Counted from the stretch's first letter, positions 18,635 to 27,507 are shown. The stretch is DNA of 64,000 nt from JAKZVK01 sp965237575 (GCA_965237575.1 CBDEGI010000003.1:186001-250000), one strand, 5' to 3'. Numbers and translations are program-made. The notes: generated from the sequence alone by a model not told the origin.

Positions 18635-21320
18635 CAGCGAAAACCGCGAACTCGCGTTCTCCTTCAACGGCCGAACGATCCACGCCCACCCGGGCGACAC
18701 CATCGGCTCGGCGCTATTCCGCGCCGGCGTCCGCGTCTTCAGCCGCGGCTTCAAGACCCACCGTCCGCGCGGGCTGCTCTGCGCCGCCGGCCGCTGCCCG
18801 AACTGCCTCATGAACGTCGACGGCGTGCCCAACGTGCGCGCCTGTACCAGCCCGGTCCGCGCGGGCATCCCCGGCCGTGCCCCAATGGTCGTCAAGCCCC
18901 AGAACGTTTTCCCGTCGCTCGAGTTCGACTTGCTCGAGCCGGCGCAGAAGCTGCTCTCCCCACTGATGCCCGTGGGCTGGTACTACAAGCACTTCACCAG
19001 CCTCCGCGCTTGGAAGATCGTCGAGCCCGCAATCCGGCGCGTCGCCGGCTTGGGGGAAGCGCCCCCCACGATCAACCAGGTCGCGGGAGAGTTCCCCCAT
19101 TACGAGCACCTCCACGTGAACACCGATGTGGCGGTCGTCGGCGGTGGGCCGGCGGGACTCGCCGCGGCCATCGAGCAGGCCGGTCAAGGCAAGCGCGTTA
19201 CCTTGATCGACGATCAGCCCGAGCCGGGCGGCCATCTGCGATACGCCCCCGACGGGCAAGCCGAGCTCGACGCCGTGCTGGTGCAGCTCCGCGAGCTGAA
19301 GACCGTCGACATCTACTCAGGCTCGCAATGCTTCGGGCTCTACGAGGGCAACCTGCTCGGCGTCCTACAGCCACGGCCGCACGATTCCGCTCGCGAGCGC
19401 TTGGTCCACGTACGCGCCAAGAGCGTAACCGTCGCCACCGGATGTTACGAGGCCCCGCTGCTCTTCGAGAACAACGACTTGGTCGGCATCATGCTCAGCT
19501 CCGCCGTCGAGCGGCTCATCGGTCTCTATGGCATTCAGCCGGGTGCGCGGGCTGTGATCATCGGGGAGGGCCCCAGGGCCGAGGCTATAGCCGCGAGGCT
19601 CCGCGACGCGGGGACTGAAGTCGCCGCAACGATACCCTTCGGCCAAGTCGTCGCGGCCACCGGTCGCGGCAAAGTCCGCGGCGTCCGCACCGCCCATAAC
19701 CTCGTGCGTTGCGACCTGCTCGTCGTGTGCGGCCATCAGATCCCCGACGCCGGGCTCCTGCACCAAGCCGGTGCCAAGCTCGAGTGGGACGAATCAAAAG
19801 GCGCCTTCCTTCCGACCGACCTTCCCGCCAACATCGCGGCTGTGGGTGAGGTCACCGGCGAGAATCTCACGTCCGTCCATCCGCTGCCGCCCGAAATCCT
19901 CCCCGACTCGAAGTCATGTTACGTCTGCCTCTGCGAGGACGTCACCACGCGCGACCTCCGCACCGCCGTCAGCGAGGGCTTCGACCAAATCGAAACCATC
20001 AAGCGCTACACGACCGTATCGATGGGGCCGTGCCAGGGCCGCATGTGCCAACTCTCATCCATCGCCGTCTGCGCGCGCGAGACCAACCGCTCGATGGGCC
20101 AGACCGGCGTGACCACCAGCCGCCCGTCGAACCCGCCCGTCTCGTTGGGAGCGCTCGCCGGCCCGCGGCACCCGCCCATCAAGCGCAGCCCGCTGCACCA
20201 CGAGCACGAGGCCCTCGGCGCGGTCTGGATGAACATGGGGCAGTGGAAGCGCCCACACTACTACCACAGCGACCCGGCACTCACCCGGCGCCAGTGCATC
20301 GAGAACGAGTACCGCGCCGTACGCCAGCGCGTCGGGGTCGTCGACGTCGGACCGCTCGGTAAAATCGAAGTCCGGGGCCGCGACGCCGGCAAGCTGCTCG
20401 ACGAGGTCTACACCCATCGCTTCGCGGACCTGAAGGTGGGACGCGTCCGCTACGCCGTCATCTGCGACGACACCGGCATCATTCTCGACGACGGTACCAT
20501 CTCGCGGCTCGCCCCCGACTCCTACTACCTCACCACCACCACCGGCAATCTCGACTTCGTTGTGCAGTGGCTCGAGTGGTGGCTCATCGGCACCGGCTGG
20601 GACGCGCACATCACCAACGTCACCGGTGGTCGCTCGTCGGTGAACGTCGCTGGGCCCAACGCGCGCGATGTGCTTTCGCGTCTCACCGACATCGATCTCT
20701 CGACCGGCGCCTTCCGCTACATGGCCTGCCGCCAAGGCGAGGTCGCCGGCGCGCCGGCCATCTTGATGCGCATCGGCTTCGTCGGCGAGGCAGGATGGGA
20801 GGTCCACGTTCCGGCCGAGTACGGAACACACGTATGGCGGTCGCTGCTGGCGGCGGGCGAACCGTTCGGCATCCGTCCCTTCGGCGTCGAGGCGCAGCGC
20901 ATTTTGCGGCTCGACAAGAAACACGTTATCGCCGGTGTCGACACCGACGGGTTGAGCAACCCCTTCGAAGCCGACATGGCCTGGGTCGCGAAACTCGACA
21001 AGGACGACTTCATCGGCAAGCCCGCACTCGAGAGCCTGCAATCCGCCGAGATGCGCGAGCGCCTGATCGGCTTCGTGATGACCGAGGACGGGTTGCCGGA
21101 AGACGGCTCCGCGGTCGTCGTCAACGGGAGCCCGGCGGGACGCGTCACCAGCGCGCGCTACTCGCCCGTCAACGGCCGCGTCGTCGGCATGGCTTGGGTC
21201 GACGCCACCCTAGGGGAGGACGGGACAGAAATCGACGTCCGTGTCGCCGGCAAGCTCGCCAAGGCGCACGTGCAGCAGGCGGCCTTCTACGATCCGGAGG
21301 GCGAACGGCTGCGGATGTAG
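18624..21320 (+). CDS. mgdC: N-methylglutamate dehydrogenase subunit C (sarcosine oxidase alpha-like)
   Basis: An 898-residue multidomain subunit. Order: a small 2Fe-2S-like fold region with GRCPNCLMNV (residues about 10-95), a dinucleotide-binding oxidoreductase domain with VVGGGPAGLAAA (about 170-182), a BFD-like cysteine cluster (CYVCLCED followed by MGPCQGRMC), and a C-terminal aminomethyltransferase (GcvT) fold that binds tetrahydrofolate in relatives. This alpha subunit accepts electrons from the beta-subunit flavin and passes the one-carbon unit to folate or releases formaldehyde. The start is a TTG that overlaps mgdB. The stop TAG is adjacent to a possible GTG start of mgdD. Length is slightly below the roughly 970 residues typical of SoxA. 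Confidence 0.92.
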   Translation: MAADSENRELAFSFNGRTIHAHPGDTIGSALFRAGVRVFSRGFKTHRPRGLLCAAGRCPNCLMNVDGVPNVRACTSPVRAGIPGRAPMVVKPQNVFPSLEFDLLEPAQKLLSPLMPVGWYYKHFTSLRAWKIVEPAIRRVAGLGEAPPTINQVAGEFPHYEHLHVNTDVAVVGGGPAGLAAAIEQAGQGKRVTLIDDQPEPGGHLRYAPDGQAELDAVLVQLRELKTVDIYSGSQCFGLYEGNLLGVLQPRPHDSARERLVHVRAKSVTVATGCYEAPLLFENNDLVGIMLSSAVERLIGLYGIQPGARAVIIGEGPRAEAIAARLRDAGTEVAATIPFGQVVAATGRGKVRGVRTAHNLVRCDLLVVCGHQIPDAGLLHQAGAKLEWDESKGAFLPTDLPANIAAVGEVTGENLTSVHPLPPEILPDSKSCYVCLCEDVTTRDLRTAVSEGFDQIETIKRYTTVSMGPCQGRMCQLSSIAVCARETNRSMGQTGVTTSRPSNPPVSLGALAGPRHPPIKRSPLHHEHEALGAVWMNMGQWKRPHYYHSDPALTRRQCIENEYRAVRQRVGVVDVGPLGKIEVRGRDAGKLLDEVYTHRFADLKVGRVRYAVICDDTGIILDDGTISRLAPDSYYLTTTTGNLDFVVQWLEWWLIGTGWDAHITNVTGGRSSVNVAGPNARDVLSRLTDIDLSTGAFRYMACRQGEVAGAPAILMRIGFVGEAGWEVHVPAEYGTHVWRSLLAAGEPFGIRPFGVEAQRILRLDKKHVIAGVDTDGLSNPFEADMAWVAKLDKDDFIGKPALESLQSAEMRERLIGFVMTEDGLPEDGSAVVVNGSPAGRVTSARYSPVNGRVVGMAWVDATLGEDGTEIDVRVAGKLAKAHVQQAAFYDPEGERLRM

Positions 21321-21340
21321 TGGCCCGCACCGACAACAGC

Positions 21341-22024
21341 ATGCCTGCCGAAGAAACCAGCCCGGCCGTGAAACGCACCGCGCTCTCTGCACTGCACGAA
21401 CGCATGGGCGCCACGCGTGTCGAGCCGTCCGGGTGGGAGGCCTCCGATCACTTTGGTTCGCCCAAAGACGAAGCCGCGCAAACTCGCACGGGCGTCGGGC
21501 TCGCCGACTGCGGCTGGCTCCCCAAGTTCGCGCTCAAGGGCAGCGAACTCACCGCCGCACCCGACCTCGACGACAAGAGCCACGCGTACAAGCTCGGTCG
21601 CGGCCACTACCTCGTCACCTGCGACCTCGATGCGCGACCCGCCGTTGAAACCCGCCTCGACTCGCTTAGCCAGGCCCCGTCCGGGTCAGATCCGCCACGC
21701 TTCTACGTGACCGACGTCACATCCGTCTACGCGTCGTTCCTCCTCGCCGGACCGCGTAGCGTCGAGGTCCTGCGTAAGCTCACCAACCTCGACGTCTCCG
21801 ACGCCGCCCTTCCCAACTCGGCGAGCGCACAGGCCGAGGTCGAACACACCCACGCCATCATCGTTCGCGACGACCTCGGCGCGCTGCCCGCCTACTGGCT
21901 CCTCACCGGACGCGAATTCGGCGAGTGGTTCTGGGAAGCCGTCATGCACGCCGGCAAGGAGTTCGACATCACCCCCTTCGGCCTCGCTGCCCATCGTTTA
22001 CTACGAGAGGCCGGGAACCTCTGA
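21341..22024 (+). CDS. mgdD: N-methylglutamate dehydrogenase subunit D (sarcosine oxidase gamma-like)
   Basis: A 227-residue SoxG-like subunit, a short GcvT-fold relative of the alpha-subunit C-terminus. Recognisable phrases are VTDVTSVYASFLLAGPRS and the end GLAAHRLLREAGNL. In the heterotetramer it has a structural role beside the alpha subunit. ATG 21341 is used here; an in-frame GTG at 21320 overlaps the mgdC stop and is an equally credible coupled start. Neither has a strong ribosome site. It ends 8 bp before mgdA. Sequence conservation in this family is low, so the call leans on position as well as on these motifs. Confidence 0.85.
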   Translation: MPAEETSPAVKRTALSALHERMGATRVEPSGWEASDHFGSPKDEAAQTRTGVGLADCGWLPKFALKGSELTAAPDLDDKSHAYKLGRGHYLVTCDLDARPAVETRLDSLSQAPSGSDPPRFYVTDVTSVYASFLLAGPRSVEVLRKLTNLDVSDAALPNSASAQAEVEHTHAIIVRDDLGALPAYWLLTGREFGEWFWEAVMHAGKEFDITPFGLAAHRLLREAGNL

Positions 22025-22032
22025 GCCACACC

Positions 22033-23244
22033 ATGCAACCGCTCAACAAAGACCGCATGTGGCGCACCCACGATCTCAAGCCGTCCTACGACGTGGTGAT
22101 CATCGGCGCCGGCGTGCAAGGGCTTGCAACGGCCTACTACCTAGGCAAAATGTTCGGAGTCCGCAAGATCGCCCTGCTCGAAAAATCCTACCTCGGCGCG
22201 GGCGCCAGCGGACGCAACACCGCCATTCTGCGCTCGAACTACCGCACCCCCCAAGGCGTAGCGTTCTACGACGCGTCGCTCAAGCTCTACGAAAAGATGT
22301 CGAGCGAGCTGGGCTGGAACGTCTTGTTCAGCCAATGCGGCCACATGACGCTGGGGCACACTGACACCGCCGTCTCGGGGCTGCGGGTGCGCGCGGAGAC
22401 GAACCAACTCATGGGCGTCAACAGCCGCATTATCGGCCCCGACGAAATCCAGAAACTCGTCCCCGGCATTGACTGTAGTGACCGGCCCCGGTACCCGATC
22501 ATGGCCGCGCTCTACCACCCGCCGGGCGGCATCATCCGACATGACGCGGTCGTCTGGGGCTACGCCCGCGCCTGCGACCGCATGGGCATCGAGATCCACC
22601 CCTACACCGAGGCGACCGGCATCCAGGTGGAGAACGGGCGCGCCAACAAGGTCGTCACGAACCGCGGCGACATCGCGGCGGGCGCGGTGGTCAACGCCAC
22701 CGCGGGATGGGCCACCACCATCTGCGACATGGCCGGCGTGGCGATGCCGATCGTCACCCACCCGTTGCAAGCCTGCGTGACCGAGCCACTCAAGCCGTTT
22801 CTCGATACCGTCATCGTGTCCGCCAGCCTACATGTCTACGTCAATCAGAGCTCGCGCGGCGAACTGGTCATCGGCGCCGAGATCGATCCCTATCAGTCCT
22901 ACAGCATGGCCAGCACGCTGCCGACGCTCGAACACATGGCCGCCTCGGCGCTCGAGCTGTTCCCGCAGTTGCATCACATCAAGGTCTTGCGCCAGTGGGC
23001 GGGCATCTGCGACATGACGCCCGACTTCGCCCCGATCATCGGCGCCGCCGAAGACGTGAGCAACTTCTACGTCGATGTCGGCTGGGGCACGTACGGCTTC
23101 AAGGCGGCGCCCGCGGCGGGCCGCTATTTGGCCGAGTTGATTGCGACCAAGAAAGTGCCCGAGGTGATCGCACCCTTCACCCCCGGCCGTTTCCGCACCG
23201 GAGACCTGGTGGGCGAAAAAGCGGCGGCGGCGGTTTCCCATTAA
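22033..23244 (+). CDS. mgdA: N-methylglutamate dehydrogenase subunit A (sarcosine oxidase beta-like)
   Basis: A 403-residue flavoprotein of the SoxB/DadA type that oxidises the N-methyl group of N-methylglutamate, giving glutamate and formaldehyde or methylene-tetrahydrofolate. The FAD-binding Rossmann motif is VVIIGAGVQGLATAYYLG (residues 21-38). His170 in GGIIRHDAVVWGYA sits where the covalent FMN is attached in heterotetrameric sarcosine oxidase. The C-terminal DVGWGTYGFKAAPAAGR loop closes the FAD site. ATG 22033 follows mgdD by 8 bp. In the standard mgdABCD naming this gene comes first; here it is last in its block, upstream of gmaS. Confidence 0.92.
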   Translation: MQPLNKDRMWRTHDLKPSYDVVIIGAGVQGLATAYYLGKMFGVRKIALLEKSYLGAGASGRNTAILRSNYRTPQGVAFYDASLKLYEKMSSELGWNVLFSQCGHMTLGHTDTAVSGLRVRAETNQLMGVNSRIIGPDEIQKLVPGIDCSDRPRYPIMAALYHPPGGIIRHDAVVWGYARACDRMGIEIHPYTEATGIQVENGRANKVVTNRGDIAAGAVVNATAGWATTICDMAGVAMPIVTHPLQACVTEPLKPFLDTVIVSASLHVYVNQSSRGELVIGAEIDPYQSYSMASTLPTLEHMAASALELFPQLHHIKVLRQWAGICDMTPDFAPIIGAAEDVSNFYVDVGWGTYGFKAAPAAGRYLAELIATKKVPEVIAPFTPGRFRTGDLVGEKAAAAVSH

Positions 23245-23249
23245 CAAGG

Positions 23250-23496
23250 AACTGATTCACTAGTCGTATGAAGGGGCAAAAGATTACAAGCGTGTCAGGT
23301 TTTGGAAGAGGTGCCCGCGCGGGACGTGGCGTAAGGCTCCAGCCCTGCCGAGAACCGATTCTTCGGTTCTCAGGTCCTCGATCCACAGACGCTGCTCGGT
23401 CACTTGCCGTCCTGAGTCCCGAAGAATCGAGACTCGGCAAGCCTGGAGGCTTACGCCACCTGGGCGCCGATTTATCGGCGAGCAAACTGATTCACT
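23250..23496. repeat. inverted-repeat element flanked by 12-bp direct repeats
   Basis: Between mgdA and gmaS lie two arms of about 49 bp (23326-23374 and 23412-23460) that are inverted copies with about eight mismatches, both beginning GTGGCGTAAG when read inward. The same 12-bp sequence AACTGATTCACT occurs on both sides, at 23250-23261 and 23485-23496, as if the segment had duplicated a site on insertion or arose by local duplication. The arms resemble, loosely, the REP units around the tyrosine transposase at 37876. The transcript of this region would form a long hairpin upstream of gmaS. Confidence 0.7.
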
Positions 23497-23517
23497 CATA
23501 ACCTTTGGGAGGCGAAA

Positions 23518-24852
23518 GTGACAGCGGACGACGTCAAGAAGCGCATCGAAAAAGAGGGCATCGAGTATTTCCTGTGCTCCTTCGTTGAGATGGGCGGCGC
23601 GCCCAAGGCGAAGCTCGTGCCGTCGACCAACTTCGACGAAATGGTTCGCGAGGGCGCGGGCTTTGCCGGCTTCGCCGCGGGACATCTCGGCCAAGGCCCC
23701 CACGACACCGACATCATGAGCATCCCCGATCTCAGCTCGCTCACCGTGCTGCCGTGGCGCAACAACATTGCCTGGCTCGCCGGGAACCTGCATGTCGACG
23801 GCGAGCCGTGGCCCTACTGTCCGCGCACAATCTTGATGCGTCAGCTCGCCAAGGCCGCCGAGCAAGGCTACGTTCTCAACGTCGGCGTCGAGCCCGAGTT
23901 CATGCTGCTGAAGGAAAACGACAGCGGCCAGTTCGCCCCCTGGGACGTGCATGACCGCCTCGAGAAGCCGTGCTACGACCTGCGCGCCCTGCATCGCAAT
24001 CTCGACCTGATGACCGAACTAATCGGCTACATGCAGGGGATGGGATGGGGCCCCTACGCCAACGACCACGAAGACGCCAACTGCCAATTCGAGATCAATT
24101 GGTCCTACGCCGACGCCCTCACCACGGCCGACCGCAACACCTTCTTCAAGTGGATGGTCCGCACCATCGCCGAGCGGCACGGCCTGTGGGCCACGTTCAT
24201 GCCGAAGCCCTTTGCTAACCTGACCGGCAACGGCACGCACTACCACATGAGCCTGGCCGACGCGAAGTCGGGCAAGAACCTCTTTCTCGATGAGAGCGAC
24301 GACCTCGGCCTCTCGCAACTGGCGCGCTGGTTCACCGGAGGCATCCTCCATCACGCCAAGGCCCTGGCTGCCGTGACGGCGCCGATCGTCAACAGCTACA
24401 AGCGTCTCACCCGCGGCGCGCCGAGCTCGGGCGCAAGCTGGGCGCCGGTCTACGTGACCTACGGCCCGTCGAACCGCACGCAAATGATCCGCGTCCCCGG
24501 CCCCGGCCGCATCGAAAACCGCACGGCCGACGGCGCGTCGAACCCCTACCTGGCCTGTGCGGTGACCCTGGCCGCAGGCCTCGACGGCATCCGAAACCAG
24601 ATGGACCCCGGCCAGAAAAACAACGAGAACCTCTACGTGCTCTCCGAGGCCGATCTGAGCGAGCGAGGCATCACCTTTCTACCGACCACGCTATCCGGAG
24701 CCCTCGACTGCCTCGACCAGGACGATGTGGTGAAGGCCGCCCTCGGTGAGACCTACGCGCCCTACTACATCCAAGTCAAGCGCGACGAATGGGCCGACTA
24801 CCACCAAAGCATCAGCCAGTGGGAAACCGATAACTACTTGCTGGTTCATTAG
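23518..24852 (+). CDS. gmaS: gamma-glutamylmethylamide synthetase (glutamine synthetase-like)
   Basis: A 444-residue glutamine-synthetase-family enzyme that joins methylamine to glutamate with ATP, the entry step of the N-methylglutamate pathway. Family blocks: GAGFAGFAAGHLGQ, GVEPEFMLL, PCYDLRALHRN, NDHEDANCQFEINW, the nucleotide-site FMPKPFANLTGNGTHYHMS, and MIRVPGPGRIENRTADG. These follow GmaS rather than ordinary GlnA as I remember the families, notably the N-terminal block and the CYD segment. It starts at GTG 23518 behind GGGAGG. Being next to all mgs and mgd genes makes the role firm; by itself it could be called GlnT. The stop TAG is followed by a gap of repeats. Confidence 0.9.
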   Translation: MTADDVKKRIEKEGIEYFLCSFVEMGGAPKAKLVPSTNFDEMVREGAGFAGFAAGHLGQGPHDTDIMSIPDLSSLTVLPWRNNIAWLAGNLHVDGEPWPYCPRTILMRQLAKAAEQGYVLNVGVEPEFMLLKENDSGQFAPWDVHDRLEKPCYDLRALHRNLDLMTELIGYMQGMGWGPYANDHEDANCQFEINWSYADALTTADRNTFFKWMVRTIAERHGLWATFMPKPFANLTGNGTHYHMSLADAKSGKNLFLDESDDLGLSQLARWFTGGILHHAKALAAVTAPIVNSYKRLTRGAPSSGASWAPVYVTYGPSNRTQMIRVPGPGRIENRTADGASNPYLACAVTLAAGLDGIRNQMDPGQKNNENLYVLSEADLSERGITFLPTTLSGALDCLDQDDVVKAALGETYAPYYIQVKRDEWADYHQSISQWETDNYLLVH

Positions 24853-25194
24853 GCGCGTCAGGTCTACGGCTACGCCGGTAAAAGTGTTGTCAGCCGCGAA
24901 GCGGCGTTGGATGTTAGCCCAGGGTGAAGCCCCTCAGGGCGCAACCCTGGGTACCCGCCCATTCCGACGAGGAGCCCTGAAAGGGCGGTGGAAGAACGGC
25001 GACCCGGCAAGTGGTTTCAACGGCACCAACGACCCCATCGCACCCGGCGAGTAGGCCGCCCCGCTCATGCGTTTGACGCTGCTGCGATCTCGACCTACAC
25101 TACAAATGGGCCGTGTGCCGGCCAGCGGAAGGAAGAGCCCGCTGCGCCAACGCGGGGGCCCAGTTCCATCACGAAGCACCCGAAGGGGGAGTCG
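24853..25194. repeat. intergenic stretch with short dispersed palindromes
   Basis: No gene is seen. It holds a stem around 24918-24951 (CCAGGGT pairing with ACCCTGG) and the palindrome AGCCCTGAAAGGGCG at 24973-24987. The latter recurs near 45367 and is a common type of dispersed repeat. This gap separates the methylamine cluster from the accessory region. Confidence 0.5.
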
Positions 25195-25383
25195 GTGGAC
25201 GAGCATGGCTACAGCGTGATCTACGAAGAGTTGACCGAGGGGGGCTACCAGGTTATCGTTCCCGCACTATCGGGAATTGTGACGTACGGACGCACGATCG
25301 AAGAAGCCCCCGAAATGGCCCGCGACGCCATCCGCTGCCACTTGCGAGGCGTGCGTAAGGCAGAAGTGGTAACCCAGAAGTAG
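25195..25383 (+). CDS. HicB-like antitoxin, orphan
   Basis: A 62-residue protein with the short beta-strand pattern of the HicB N-terminal fold: YSVIYEELTEGGYQVIVPAL, then a glutamate-rich helix (TIEEAPEMARDAIRCHL). HicB proteins neutralise the HicA ribonuclease and repress their own operon. No hicA lies on either side, and the usual C-terminal DNA-binding domain is missing, so it is either solitary or a stand-alone HicB-like domain protein. The GTG at 25195 has GGGGGA about 7 bp upstream. It sits at the boundary between the methylamine cluster and the transposon region. Confidence 0.7.
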   Translation: MDEHGYSVIYEELTEGGYQVIVPALSGIVTYGRTIEEAPEMARDAIRCHLRGVRKAEVVTQK

Positions 25384-25387
25384 TAGC

Positions 25388-25460
25388 CTGTCCCCGACTT
25401 TCCCGACTTTCCCCCCGACTTTCCCTCCCGACTTTCCCTGTCCCCGACTTTCCGACTTTT
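25388..25460. repeat. short tandem CCCGACTTTCC repeats
   Basis: Five to six imperfect copies of CCCGACTTTCC in about 70 bp, pyrimidine-rich on the + strand. The stretch lies between the HicB-like gene and the end of the broken hypothetical gene. It may be a slippage product; no function is evident. Confidence 0.6.
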
Positions 25461-25486
25461 CCGCAGCCTTTGGCAGGACATGACCG

Positions 25487-25787
25487 CTAGCTATCCACAG
25501 TACCCTCTTCCTCCTCCTTGAGTCGCATATCTCGGCTCGGCAAGGTAGTGTCCGGAGGATCAGGAATTGTTCCTGAGTCGTTGTCTTCACTCTCCGGCGA
25601 ATCGGCCTCGCTCAATAGGCGCTGGTCTTTGTCACTTACGAGGCCACCCCTGTGAAGTTCCGAGAGTATCGATTCAACCGTTCGCAAGGGTTGATCGTAG
25701 ATCTTGGGATACATCGTCTTGAGATCAGCGAGAACGCCAAAAAGGATGAAAAATCCTGTGATTACAACTCCCCATCGAATCTTTGGT
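25487..25787 (-). pseudogene. C-terminal fragment of an interrupted hypothetical membrane protein
   Basis: About 100 codons that encode PKIRWGVVITGFFILFGVLA, with one transmembrane segment, followed by a charged acidic tail with EEEE near the end. The 8-bp sequence TCTTTGGT at 25780-25787 repeats at 28489-28496. Joining the DNA across these duplications, with one copy removed, fuses this fragment in frame to the fragment at 28489-29152, reading EIRKPKIRWGVV. It is therefore the 3' half of a gene cut by the IS1595-type element. The apparent ATG at 25813 is supplied by the IS1380 end and is not native. Function unknown. Confidence 0.75.
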
Positions 25788-25800
25788 ATGGGGTATTTAC

Positions 25801-27465
25801 CCAGGATTTCCATTTTGGCCCTGGCACGGCCACAGTATACACCCGCTCCGCTCCGAACAGCACGTCCTTTCACGCTGAACCCTGCACATCACCTCTGCTG
25901 GTAGTCGCCAGAGCTGGTTCGACCGCTCACAGTCGTTGATTGAGCGGCTTGAACGGCGCTCCGGCCGACACTGCTCCTTGCGAAACCTTTTGGAGCCAAA
26001 AGCTGTTGATCCTCACTCCGGCAATGCTACCCACTCGGCAGCGGCAGCGCCCAGATCTTGTGCAGCATGTCGCCGAACAGCCGCCGGTTCAGATGTCCCT
26101 CCGCCAATAAGAGCCAGTAATACCGCGCGTGCTTGACCAGCCGACCGCCGGTCTTCATCAACCTGTGTTGCAAGCTCGTCAGCGACCAACTCTTGATTCG
26201 CTGCGGAAGCCCCAGCCGCCGCCAAAGATTGCCCAGGTTGTAGGCCAGCACGCTCAGTTGCAACCGCACTTCGTTGGCTCGAAATCGATGGCACGACAAT
26301 CGCGTCCAGTGCGTCGCCTGCTTGCCTTCCTTGATCCACTGTTCCGCCGTGCCGCGCTTGTTGTAGAAGCGCACCACCGAGCGGCTCGGCAAGCTCATGC
26401 TCGTCACGATGAATCCGACGCGCGGGAACAGCTCGCCCTGGTGATGCTCGACCTTAGCGACGATCCGCCTCGCCTGCGACCAACTCTCCGCCTGATAGCG
26501 AAAACTCTTGTAGCGCACCAAGGGCTTGCGGGAAGGCCTTCCCGGCGGGCGAAACAGGATGTCTTCGATCTCCAGCTCCAAGCTCTTGTTGGCCGGAATG
26601 CGAATGGCGTACTGTACTCCGCGTTCCTCCGAAGCCTCATAAACTTCCGGCTTCGCAAAGGCCGCATCGCCCCGGAAGGCGACCTGCTTGCCCGCAGCCT
26701 GTTGGCGCTCGATCTCCGGCAACAAGAGCTCATCCCAGTCCTCGGCGCTGTGCACGTTGCCTGGACGCAGCTTGGCAGCGAGGCAATCACCATGACCGTT
26801 GAACAAAAGCAACGGGTGGTAGCAGACCGACTCGAAGTGTCCGTTGTAGGCACTGCCTTCCTGTTGGCCATGGACCGGACTCTCGGTGGAGTCCAGGTCC
26901 AGAACGACCCGCTCGGCGTCGTCGAACGCTTCCGCTTGCCCGACCAGCTCTCGGTTCAGCGCCATCAGCCCCAGCAGGTTCTCTTCGCTCGCCAGCATCT
27001 CCGTCTCGAAGCCGTGCAGCGTCGAGGTCAAGGCCGCACCGCGATCCCAGATCTTCTGCGAACCGATCAGCCGAAACGTCGGATCGATCGAAACCCGCTC
27101 GGCGTCGTTGAGGTCCTCGTAGCCGGCGAGTCGGCTGTAAACCGACTGCCGCAACAGATCAGCGAGCGTGAACTGCTTGTTTGTGCCTTGCCGGGAGTCG
27201 CTGAGATGCTCGTCAATCAGTTCTCCGAGACCGAGCCGTTCGTCCAGTTCGCGAACCAAAATCAGGCCACCGTCGGAAGTGACGTGCGATCCCTGGAAAT
27301 CGACTTTGAGAAGTCCATTGAAACTTAGCTGGAATGGCTTGGTTTGTTTTTCACCCATTGGGTGTTGGCCTCCATGGCGTCCTCATCGGGCTCTAGCCCC
27401 TATGAATAAAGACGCTCAAGGCCGCTGGAAGGTCGGGATGTCAAACATCAAATTGAAAATGCGGG
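25801..27465 (-). mobile_element. IS1380 family element, copy 1
   Basis: A 1665-bp element with degenerate terminal repeats (CCAGGATTTCCATTTTGGC on the left; inverted CCCGCATTTTCAATTTG on the right) and a 5-bp target duplication TTTAC (25796-25800 and 27466-27470). It is inserted 8 bp or so inside the left end of the IS1595-type element. Its transposase frame is complete. Confidence 0.85.
26027..27358 (-). CDS. IS1380 family transposase, intact
   Basis: A 443-residue DDE transposase. The N-terminal FQLSFNGLLKVDFQGSHVTS and GGLILVRELDERLGL are the usual IS1380 opening. LDLDSTESPVHGQQEGSAYN holds the first catalytic aspartate, and the RGDAAFAKPEVYE region the second. FYNKRGTAEQWIKEGKQA carries the glutamate near the end. 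No stop or frameshift is present, so it could still be active. It is closely related to, but clearly distinct from, the nonsense-mutated copy at 29341. At the position where that copy has a stop, this one reads Tyr (FESVCYHPLLL). Confidence 0.92.
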   Translation of the reverse strand: MGEKQTKPFQLSFNGLLKVDFQGSHVTSDGGLILVRELDERLGLGELIDEHLSDSRQGTNKQFTLADLLRQSVYSRLAGYEDLNDAERVSIDPTFRLIGSQKIWDRGAALTSTLHGFETEMLASEENLLGLMALNRELVGQAEAFDDAERVVLDLDSTESPVHGQQEGSAYNGHFESVCYHPLLLFNGHGDCLAAKLRPGNVHSAEDWDELLLPEIERQQAAGKQVAFRGDAAFAKPEVYEASEERGVQYAIRIPANKSLELEIEDILFRPPGRPSRKPLVRYKSFRYQAESWSQARRIVAKVEHHQGELFPRVGFIVTSMSLPSRSVVRFYNKRGTAEQWIKEGKQATHWTRLSCHRFRANEVRLQLSVLAYNLGNLWRRLGLPQRIKSWSLTSLQHRLMKTGGRLVKHARYYWLLLAEGHLNRRLFGDMLHKIWALPLPSG

Positions 27466-27507
27466 TTTACTTGACTCAGGTAGCCCCAAGATGTAGTATG
27501 CGGTGCG

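Noticed and set aside
20567..21340. Upstream extension of the mgdD frame into mgdC
   Set aside because: Arg- and His-rich translation inside the real mgdC gene; only the part from 21320/21341 on encodes the gamma subunit.
25487..25813. Complete small membrane protein starting at ATG 25813
   Set aside because: The first codons lie within the IS1380 terminal repeat and IS1595 end; the frame is the tail of a gene split by transposition.
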